A stretch of DNA of 64,000 nucleotides from Polyangiaceae bacterium (lineage in GTDB: Bacteria > Myxococcota_A > Polyangia > Polyangiales > Polyangiaceae): contig JADJRH010000011.1 of assembly GCA_016712345.1 (NCBI GenBank), positions 3,162,001 through 3,226,000 on the forward strand, in the 5' to 3' direction. The notes under the pieces were generated by a model. The model had not been told where the DNA came from. It did not search any database and worked only from the letters and a program-made list of their open reading frames with translations. Shown in pieces: positions 51,495-58,243 of the stretch. Position numbers and translations under genes: made by a program. Position 1 is the stretch's first letter, and each line of letters begins with the position of its first letter.

Positions 51495-52901
51495 TCAGGA
51501 AATATTTTCGAGAACGAACGTGGGAACCGTTCCGGCCCCCGCCTGCACATTGCACAGGGTTGAGGCCGAAAGCCGCGTGAGAACGCCGCGGGTTTCGCCG
51601 CGGAATAGGTACGGATCGAGTTCAATGAACCGGCGGGAGAAGAAAAGTTCACCCGCCGCCCCCGTCTCCGGGAACATTGCGCTCGGGAGGTGTACACGTT
51701 TTTGAACGATTGACGGATCGACAAGCGCCAGCTTGACGGAGCGCTCCCAGACGCTCGGCTCAAGGTTGGCGCCGATGACAACGCCTCGACCACCGACCTC
51801 ATCGTTTGGCTTCAAAACAAGGTCGTTCTTGTGCTGAGCGATCCACGGAACGAGATCGATCTCGGTGCCGTCGGGCCCCTTTGTTTTGCCTTCGGCAACG
51901 CGGCGAGTCCACGGAACGTGCCGAGCGATCGCCGCAGCCTCTTCGGCCGTGTAGAGCTTGGTGACGCGGCTGTCGTGCAGCATCGCAAACAACATTTTCT
52001 TGTCGAGAAGCTTCGCCCTGAAGCTGTTGACGACGCACACGACACGCGCCTTGTACGCTTCAAAGAACGCTTTCACCTCGTCTTCGCGCGCGAGAAGCTC
52101 ACTGATGAGCGCCCGTCGGTAGATGAGATCGATGGGCTTTCCGCCCGCCGAAAGCTCGCCGTCTTTGTACTCAAGGTCGCGCGGATCAACGAACGACGCG
52201 GGGATGCCGTGCCGTTGAAACCGCTCACACACCGCTTCAAGTTCGGCGCGCGTTGCGACCTCTTTCCAATCGACGACGGCGATCCGCGGCACGCGCGTTC
52301 CACCGAACTCGTGCCATGTGTCGAGGATCGCGCCGACCATGCCGTTGCCTGTGTACATCGGCACAACGCTTCGTTCGCGGGCGAACTCGCGCATCGGCTG
52401 AAACCCTTCGAACAGGTCGGTGAGGCGATCGGCGTAACTTACGCCGAACGCACCTTCGGCGTTCAGTTCAACAAGTGACAGCTCGTCGTTTTCCAAAATG
52501 GTGTCGAGCCTGGTAATCACCCCGAAGCTCTTAAACTCGGGGTTGATCTCCAACATTTTTCGCTCGCCGTCGGTGAGCGCCATTTCTTCAAGCAAATGCG
52601 GATCGGCCAAGATCGCATCGCGCGCCTTCACAACCGCCGAACGAAACAGCCGAACAGCGCCCACCATGAGGTCGTATTGCTGTCGCAACAAAAACTGCGG
52701 ACGCAAGAACGAACAAATGGGCCGACCGGCAAACACCGCTCCCCGCTCCACCATCCGCTCCACAAGCGCGACATGATCGTCGCCCCCGCGGTCAACATAG
52801 GCGGTGAGGATCTCGTGATAGCGATCGATCGCTTCATCGAGCGCTTTGGCGTAGGGGTGCGGCGCGGGTTTCGAAGCCGCGCCGCCGACCGAGTTGACCA
52901 T
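51495..52901 (-). CDS. Circularly permuted ATP-grasp ligase
   Basis: 468 residues. The order of motifs (glutamate-rich LVELNAEGAFGVSYADRLTD early; LVLKPNDEVGGRGVVIGANL late) is that of the circularly permuted ATP-grasp family, related to glutathionylspermidine synthase-like amidoligases. Other landmarks are RRALISELLAREDEV, VCVVNSFRAKLLDKKMLFAM and the C-terminal PSAMFPETGAAGELFFSRRF. It would ligate an amine to a carboxylate using ATP. It starts 6 bp after the RimK-like gene ends and is 85 bp ahead of the GCS2 gene. Confidence 0.82.
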   Translation of the reverse strand: MVNSVGGAASKPAPHPYAKALDEAIDRYHEILTAYVDRGGDDHVALVERMVERGAVFAGRPICSFLRPQFLLRQQYDLMVGAVRLFRSAVVKARDAILADPHLLEEMALTDGERKMLEINPEFKSFGVITRLDTILENDELSLVELNAEGAFGVSYADRLTDLFEGFQPMREFARERSVVPMYTGNGMVGAILDTWHEFGGTRVPRIAVVDWKEVATRAELEAVCERFQRHGIPASFVDPRDLEYKDGELSAGGKPIDLIYRRALISELLAREDEVKAFFEAYKARVVCVVNSFRAKLLDKKMLFAMLHDSRVTKLYTAEEAAAIARHVPWTRRVAEGKTKGPDGTEIDLVPWIAQHKNDLVLKPNDEVGGRGVVIGANLEPSVWERSVKLALVDPSIVQKRVHLPSAMFPETGAAGELFFSRRFIELDPYLFRGETRGVLTRLSASTLCNVQAGAGTVPTFVLENIS

Positions 52902-52907
52902 TGAAAC

Positions 52908-53867
52908 CTACTTCGCCGCGTCGCCGAGGAGCTTCGCCCAGTGATAACGATCCCGCGTGCGATAGCCTTCTTTTGCAGCCTTCACCGCAAACTCGACCAT
53001 CCAGTCAACGGCGATGTCGAAGTACCGCTCGCCGAGGTGCTCGATGTGCATGTCGGGCGCGGGGTTCGTGAAGTCGATCGCGTACGGGACGCCGTCTTTG
53101 ATCGCGAACTCCACCGAGTTCATGTCGTACTGGAGCGCTTTGTTGATCGTGATCGAATCTTGCACGATGCGATCGTGCAGGTCTTTGGGCAGCCATTCTT
53201 CTTCGTCGCGGAAGATGTAACGACCGCGAAGGCCGGTGGGCCCGATCAACTTGGGGTTGTATTCGATCTGCAGGATGCGGTCTTGGCCGATGCAAATGCA
53301 GCGAATGTAGTGATCGAAGTCGATGAACTCTTGGAGTGTCATCACGTTCAGGCCTGATGCGTCGTACGCACGGAGCAATTCTCCAGGTGTACGCACCACG
53401 GTTACGTCGCGCCAACCGCCGCCGTCGGCGGGCTTTAAGATCGCGGGGAATCGCACGTGATCGACGATGCCTTCCCAGTTGAGCGGAAACTCCAAATTGC
53501 GAAGGCTGCGCTGCTTGTCGATCGCCGGGATGTAGTCTTTTTGAGGCAACATCACCGTGCGCGGAATGGCGCACTTGAGTTGAGCCGCAAGTGAATAGCC
53601 GAAGAATTTGTCGTCGGCGCTCCACCAAAATGGATCGTTGATCACGAACGCGCCGCCGAGTGCCGCCGCCTTCAAGTAGAAGCGGTAGTGCTTCACTTCT
53701 TGGCTGATGCGGTCGATGAGTACGCGGTATGGGCTCTCGTATTTCTCAGGCGTGCCACCGATCTTCGCGAGTTCCGCGACGATGCCCGGAACCTTGTTGG
53801 CGCGTGTGATGAACGCCTCGGGAAACGACTGCTCCCAACCCACCAGAATGCCGATCCGCTCCGCCAT
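52908..53867 (-). CDS. RimK/ATP-grasp-like ligase
   Basis: 319 residues. The ATP-grasp fold shows in FPAILKPADGGGWRDVTVVR (lysine strand and glycine loop), VMTLQEFIDFDHYIRCICIG and the metal-binding YDMNSVEFAIKDGVPYAIDF followed by TNPAPDMHIEHLGERYF. The N-terminal domain (MAERIGILVGWEQSFPEAFI) is a pre-ATP-grasp Rossmann unit. First gene of the three-ligase operon 53867-50282. Similar operons of ATP-grasp, permuted ATP-grasp and GCS2 ligases have been described by comparative genomics as makers of novel peptide-like metabolites or protein tags; the product here is unknown. Confidence 0.82.
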   Translation of the reverse strand: MAERIGILVGWEQSFPEAFITRANKVPGIVAELAKIGGTPEKYESPYRVLIDRISQEVKHYRFYLKAAALGGAFVINDPFWWSADDKFFGYSLAAQLKCAIPRTVMLPQKDYIPAIDKQRSLRNLEFPLNWEGIVDHVRFPAILKPADGGGWRDVTVVRTPGELLRAYDASGLNVMTLQEFIDFDHYIRCICIGQDRILQIEYNPKLIGPTGLRGRYIFRDEEEWLPKDLHDRIVQDSITINKALQYDMNSVEFAIKDGVPYAIDFTNPAPDMHIEHLGERYFDIAVDWMVEFAVKAAKEGYRTRDRYHWAKLLGDAAK

Positions 53868-54090
53868 GCTTCACTCCTCGTGCCGTCGCTGTTGCACGAG
53901 CGGAAGAATGCTCGGCTGTGCGTCGGCTTCTGTCGTGCGATGAAATTGAACACGCACGCGGCGCGAATATCGCGAAACCCGCCGAGCGGGAAAACAAAGC
54001 AACCGAACCCCGCGATTGATATTTTGTTGACGACCCCCGACCCCGTGTGCCAAAAGGCCGTTCCTCGCCGCGGATATGCGGCTGCCGCTT

Positions 54091-54162
54091 GGGCGGGTAG
54101 CTCAGCGGTAGAGCGTCGGTTTTACACACCGATGGTCGCAGGTTCGATCCCTGTCCCGCCCA
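54091..54162 (+). tRNA. tRNA-Val (anticodon TAC)
   Basis: Full cloverleaf by eye. Acceptor arms GGGCGGG (54091-54097) and CCCGCCC (54155-54161) pair perfectly with discriminator A at 54162. The anticodon stem TCGGT/ACCGA encloses TTTACAC, giving anticodon TAC for valine GTA codons, and the T-loop is TTCGATC. The CC of the 3' CCA is encoded but followed by G. The tRNA reads GTA, a codon that occurs in the window's over-represented motifs. Confidence 0.96.
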
Positions 54163-54414
54163 CCGGGCTCGGGTTTCGAGCCTATTGAAAATCAGGTCTG
54201 ATCAACCGTAACCCCGGATCCGCACAGCGCGTATCCAAGCGATGCGGTAGCGTGCACTGGTAACGCAGCAGCACGATACCCAGCGCAAAGCGGTGCGGTA
54301 GCGTGCGTCGCGAGCACGCCGAAGCTAGGGAGGCCCCCGCAGGCGTACAAAGGTACGTCGAGGAGGCTGACCGACGATTCGGCGGGCGCAGCAGCACGAT
54401 ACCCAGCGCAAAAT
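54163..54414. repeat. tRNA spacer with 25-bp direct repeat
   Basis: No gene seen. Two identical 25-bp blocks lie at 54265-54289 and 54388-54412, beginning GCAGCAGCACGATACCCAG; the second ends two bases before tRNA-Asp. A 14-bp block RTGCGGTAGCGTGC recurs at 54242-54255 and 54293-54306. The arrangement suggests duplication or recombination between tRNA gene spacers. Confidence 0.85.
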
Positions 54415-54488
<74 letters not shown>

Positions 54489-54513
54489 CTCGGTTGAAAC
54501 AGCTCTGACGCCC

Positions 54514-54551
54514 AAAGCTTGTTTGGTTCGCCAAACAAGCTTTTTGCGTTT
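54514..54551 (+). terminator. Rho-independent terminator after tRNA-Asp
   Basis: AAAGCTTGTTTGG (54514-54526) pairs exactly with CCAAACAAGCTTT (54531-54543) around a TTCG tetraloop, followed by a T-rich tail. It is 26 bp downstream of tRNA-Asp and would end the tRNA transcript. Confidence 0.9.
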
Positions 54552-55260
54552 TGTCCTCCGGGTAGCGGCCCCAGAGCGACGGCTGAAACGTCACGCAACG
54601 ACCGGACACGTCTCGACATCTGTGACGTCTCTTCACCACGGACTGACAGAGGACACGGGGGGACACGGTGGATTTCGGTTGTCGGGCTGCAATGGGTACA
54701 CATCATCCGTGATCCCAACCTGACAGCGGATCGGTTAGGTGGTGCGAGACGATTGCAGCCTAAAATACAAAAACTCCGTGGATCTCCGTGTTCTCCGTGC
54801 CTCCTAGGTAACTTCCCTTTAGCGGAACGTTCTGCAAGGCACGGATCCAGTCTTGTCGAGACGTTTGGGACACCCTTGCCCGTCGCCAAGCGGAAAAGCG
54901 AACAGCGTGGCGCGTCGGGTTCTCCAGATGGAGTTCTGTGGCGAGCGCAGCCACGACGAAAACGAGAGACCGGCGAGACCGGTGGATGGCGACGTGATGG
55001 ACATCTCAAGTCGCCGGACCTCCCAGAACGGGCTCTTTTCTGCTGCATCGACAACTCAACCGCAACGAGTTACTCGCCGTTCGAATGAGGCGCATGCGCC
55101 GCTGGGGAACTCCGTGTTGATTACGACGCGTCAGGAATCGAGACGTCTCAAGTCATTGCGAGGCGGCTGAAGTACCTTTTGGTGAAGCCGCGCGTAAAGA
55201 AGTGTGACGTTCTGTTACGGCGTCTCGATTGCGCGCCGCGCGTCTGCTACTCGCCGCTTC
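54552..55260. repeat. Non-coding region with an imperfect inverted-repeat element
   Basis: About 700 bp without a supported gene; readings on both strands are long but low in protein character. Between ~54634 and ~54812 two halves are complementary: a CACGGAC...GACACGG...ACACGGTGGA stretch against TCCGTGGATCTCCGTGTTCTCCGTGCC, with an inner GGCTGCAAT (54683 region) matching ATTGCAGCC (54753 region). The CTCCGTG-type repeat is common in intergenic DNA of several phyla and looks like a miniature inverted-repeat element. Confidence 0.5.
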
Positions 55261-55617
55261 ATGACAAGGCCTTTCCTCGCAGCTGACAAAATTTCTCCCC
55301 GCGCCCACGAGATCGTTTCCAACCTTCACGCAGACGTTGTGACCGAAGTGGCCAACGCCGTCGCAAAAGATCCCATCGTGGTTGTCGGAATGGCGCAAAA
55401 CCCTTACTGCAAAAAAGCGCGCAAACAGCTTGAATCGGAGGGGATCGCGTTCACCTACCTTGAATATGGAAGCTACTTTTCCAAGTGGCGCCAACGCCTC
55501 GCAATCAAACTTTGGGCCGGGTTTCCCACGTTTCCAATGGTCTTCGTGAACGGTGTACTCATCGGCGGAAACTCAGAACTTGAAAAACTGCGCGCCGAAG
55601 GCGGCTTGAAAAAGTAA
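55261..55617 (+). CDS. Glutaredoxin-like protein with altered active site
   Basis: 118 residues from ATG 55261, where the soluble protein begins (TRPFLAADKISPRAHEIV); earlier starts add an Arg-rich non-family stretch. The thioredoxin fold is clear: IVVVGMAQNPYCKKARKQL, then FPTFPMVFVNGVLIGGNSEL, the glutathione-binding TVP and GG-type motifs. The active site reads NPYC where glutaredoxins have CPYC or CGFS, so the normal nucleophilic first Cys is Asn and only the second Cys remains. It may still bind glutathione or an iron-sulfur cluster or be a non-redox relative. Confidence 0.8.
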   Translation: MTRPFLAADKISPRAHEIVSNLHADVVTEVANAVAKDPIVVVGMAQNPYCKKARKQLESEGIAFTYLEYGSYFSKWRQRLAIKLWAGFPTFPMVFVNGVLIGGNSELEKLRAEGGLKK

Positions 55618-55709
55618 CCGCCTCCGACTGCCATCCCCGGCGCAAGCACATCACCTCCCAAACGGATCGAGCGCGCACCATCTATCGGCGCGCTGTATAA
55701 AAGCTGCGC

Positions 55710-56273
55710 ATGGCGCACATCGTTGAAACCGCAAAAAGCGGCCGGGCACGGTGCCGAACCTGCGGCGAAGGCATCGCCAAAGACGCTCTCCGATTTGGCG
55801 AAGAAGTCCCCAACGCCTTCAGCGAGAGCGGCGGCACCACGTTTCACTGGCATCATGCGCAGTGCGCCGCCAAGAAAAAACCCTCGCAACTCCGCGAGGC
55901 TCTCGCAGTGTACACAGGAGATGTACACAACCGGGAAGAGCTTGAACAGCTCATCGCCGAGAACGAACTCAAGCAGCGCCCAACAACATTTCCGTTTGCA
56001 GAGCGCAGCCCATCGGCTCGCGCCAAGTGTGGTGAGTGCCGAAATGTGATCGAAAAAGGAGCGCTTCGCGTCGCCGTTCAACGTGAACCCGACGGCCCAT
56101 CGCTCATGATCATGCCGGCAACGCCGCGCTATCTGCACGCCGCGTGCGCCCGACAATCGCTGCCGGGCGCAACCGCAGACGTGCTCGCAAGCATCAAGAA
56201 AAACAGTCGCGGCCTCACCGACGCCGATCTCGCCGAGCTTGGTGCCGCACTTTCAGATGCTCACGGACAGTAG
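55710..56273 (+). CDS. Protein with two PARP-type zinc fingers
   Basis: 187 residues. Two modules of the same design: residues ~8-55 (AKSGRARCRTCGEGIAKDAL with HWHHAQC) and ~103-152 (SARAKCGECRNVIEKGALRV with YLHAACAR). Each has C-x2-C then H-x2-C spacing as in the PARP-type finger (PF00645 pattern), which in eukaryotes reads DNA breaks. The linker is helical (REELEQLIAENELK), and the C-terminus has a short helix. No catalytic ADP-ribosyltransferase domain is present. The stop overlaps the stop region of the convergent Cys-repeat gene by 13 bp. Confidence 0.8.
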   Translation: MAHIVETAKSGRARCRTCGEGIAKDALRFGEEVPNAFSESGGTTFHWHHAQCAAKKKPSQLREALAVYTGDVHNREELEQLIAENELKQRPTTFPFAERSPSARAKCGECRNVIEKGALRVAVQREPDGPSLMIMPATPRYLHAACARQSLPGATADVLASIKKNSRGLTDADLAELGAALSDAHGQ

Positions 56274-56653
56274 CTCTTGTCCTTCTTCGCGATCGCCTTG
56301 CAAACCTTGTCGCTGCCGCAATAGCTGGAGTCCATGCGGGCAACGCCCTTGCAGAAGTCGCTCTTGCAGTAGCTCGCGTCTTTTTTCACGATGCCTTTGC
56401 AATCGTCTGTTTTGCAGTAGCTCGCGTCGCCTTTTGCCCACGCTTTGCAGTCATCGGTTTTGCAGTAGCTCGAGTCTTTTTTGGCGATTCCTTTGCAATC
56501 GTCGGTGGTGCAATAGCTCGCATCGCCGCTCGCGAGCGCCTTGCAATCACCGCTGCTCCACGCGGTGACATCGGCCAAACCGTCGGCGGTAAGAAGCCCC
56601 AAAAGGCCGGCTGTTGTGGCTGCTGCGCACAATAACTTCACAAAAGGTCGCAT
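56261..56653 (-). CDS. Secreted 16-residue-repeat cysteine protein
   Basis: 130 residues from ATG 56653, where a signal peptide starts (LLCAAATTAGLLGLLTADG). The mature protein is almost only six tandem ~16-residue units of the form DCKxxAKxDxSYCKTD, from residue ~36 to the end (for example DCKGIAKKDSSYCKTD and DCKAWAKGDASYCKTD). Each unit has two cysteines and alternating Lys and Asp, so twelve in all, suggesting disulfide-braced or metal-binding repeats. The last unit carries one extra residue. No family recognised. It is convergent with the zinc-finger gene, the two coding ends overlapping by 13 bp. Confidence 0.8.
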   Translation of the reverse strand: MRPFVKLLCAAATTAGLLGLLTADGLADVTAWSSGDCKALASGDASYCTTDDCKGIAKKDSSYCKTDDCKAWAKGDASYCKTDDCKGIVKKDASYCKSDFCKGVARMDSSYCGSDKVCKAIAKKDKSYCP

Positions 56654-56762
56654 GTTTTGCACCCTACCCAGAGACTTTGGCCGAGTCACCTTGATCTTTT
56701 CTTGATGCCCTCTCGGCGCACGTTGACGACGTCCTGACATCAACTCCGCTACCTTCATTCGT

Positions 56763-57929
56763 GTGTTGAAGCGATTGTTCTCCGTCGGCGCCGCTCTTGT
56801 GGCCGCAACGCTCCCCCTCGGCGTTGCGCGCGCCGACGTCACTGTGGGAAACCTCCCCATCGTCCTCGGCGGGTACGCCGAGGCGTATTATCAATACAAC
56901 ACGAACCAGCCCCAAAACGGCATTACCAATTATCGCGGCTTTGATAATCGCAGTCAGACGTTCACCATCTCCAACGTTGCGCTCGACGCCTTGTGGGACT
57001 GGAAAGATCTTGTGGGTAGGTTAACCCTCCAGATCGGCAGCACACCCGACACCTATTACGCCGCCGAACCTACCCGTGCGGGGTCCGCGGGGGCAAACGC
57101 CAGCGGCCCGCAGATGTGGAAGTACATTCAACAGGCATACGCTGGATACCGCATTCCTCTGGGGCGGGGCCTGCTTGTTCAAGCGGGGATTTTTTTGTCG
57201 CCCATCGGGCCGGAGAGCATGGCCGTAAAAGACAACTACAACTTCAGCCGCTCCAACCTGTTTTTTGGTCTGCCGTTTTACCATACCGGAGTCCGCATTT
57301 CATACCCTCTGTCAGACCGATGGTCGGCGACCGTTGCGGCGTACAACGGCTGGAACAGCGTGGTGGACAACAACGACGCCCCATCCGTGTCCGCCCAACT
57401 TGTGTACACAATACCGCAAAAAATTGCGTTTTCGTTGCTCTACTTCGGTGGGGTTGAACGTTCTACCGACGCGCCTGAAGGCACTCCATGGCGTCACCTC
57501 GCCGATGCTCATCTGACATGGTATCCCACGGACAGGTTATCGTTCATCGCGCACGCCAACGCAGGGTTTGAGCGCAACAACTTTGGCACGAGCGCGTGGG
57601 GAGCCGGCGCTTTGGCGGGTAGAGTCAACATCCTGCCGTGGCTCTACGGTGCCGCCCGCGCAGACATTTTCGGCGAAGAGGTCGCTTCTAACCCTTCAGG
57701 TCAGGCGGCGAGCATTTTTTGGCCCGTGAGCTGGGTAAGCTCAGCAACCGCCACCATCGGGATCGAACCGCACGAGCGCGTGTCGTTCCGCCTTGAGTAC
57801 CGACACGACCACGCGGCGGACAACATGTTCTTTGGCGGAAACATAACCGGTGACGGTACAAATCTACCCTTTCAACCCAACCGAGACTTCCAGAACACGG
57901 TGACCGTGGGCGCCGTTTCCTGGTTCTGA
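56763..57929 (+). CDS. Outer-membrane beta-barrel porin
   Basis: 388 residues. GTG start; signal peptide cleaved after GVARA (about residue 24). The mature protein has alternating aromatic-bordered strands (LGGYAEAYYQYNTNQPQNG, SRSNLFFGLPFYHTGVRISY, LSFIAHANAGFERNNFG, RVSFRLEYRHDHAADNMFF) and ends in a terminal aromatic (VTVGAVSWF), the mark of a barrel assembled by BamA. It resembles the OprP/DUF1597-like porins. Its gene is directly upstream of the kdp genes, so it may let potassium or another ion cross the outer membrane under the same condition; that link is inferred from position alone. Confidence 0.8.
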   Translation: MLKRLFSVGAALVAATLPLGVARADVTVGNLPIVLGGYAEAYYQYNTNQPQNGITNYRGFDNRSQTFTISNVALDALWDWKDLVGRLTLQIGSTPDTYYAAEPTRAGSAGANASGPQMWKYIQQAYAGYRIPLGRGLLVQAGIFLSPIGPESMAVKDNYNFSRSNLFFGLPFYHTGVRISYPLSDRWSATVAAYNGWNSVVDNNDAPSVSAQLVYTIPQKIAFSLLYFGGVERSTDAPEGTPWRHLADAHLTWYPTDRLSFIAHANAGFERNNFGTSAWGAGALAGRVNILPWLYGAARADIFGEEVASNPSGQAASIFWPVSWVSSATATIGIEPHERVSFRLEYRHDHAADNMFFGGNITGDGTNLPFQPNRDFQNTVTVGAVSWF

Positions 57930-57946
57930 CATCTTAGGCAACCTAT

Positions 57947-58200
57947 ATGAATCCGTACCGCATCAACGATGAGTCAGACTCGGACGCCGTCGATCGCAGC
58001 GACGATGAGAGCGCTGTTTTGTGGCTCGTTTTCGGGGTGGGTATTATGCCACCTGTCTACGCAGCCGTTCAAGGAAGCACGTGGGAGCCGAGCCCACTCT
58101 CGGTTTACTCTTTGCGGTTTTAGCGATGCTTGGATTGGCGGCAAACGCACGTAGCGCCCGCCTCAAGAACCGCGGCGGCGGGCAATTGAAACATCGGTAG
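57947..58200 (+). pseudogene. Small two-TM membrane protein, apparently frameshifted
   Basis: The first frame from ATG 57947 gives an acidic head (ESDSDAVDRSDDESAVLW) and a hydrophobic helix (LVFGVGIMPPVYAAV); in the next frame, from ~58085, a second helix follows (EPTLGLLFAVLAMLGLAANA) with a basic end (SARLKNRGGGQLKHR) and a stop at 58200. One added base near GTGGGAG (58081-58087) would join them into an 84-residue protein with two membrane helices. It lies between the porin and KdpFA. It does not look like KdpF. It could be an intact gene spoiled by one sequencing error. Confidence 0.45.
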
Positions 58201-58243
58201 AATCGCCGTCAGGTTTCTACCATTACAACTTTTGGAGCGTTGC

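Noticed and set aside
51410..51802. N-terminal extension of the GCS2 ligase
   Set aside because: It overlaps the ATP-grasp gene and lacks family similarity; the protein matches the family from ATG 51409.
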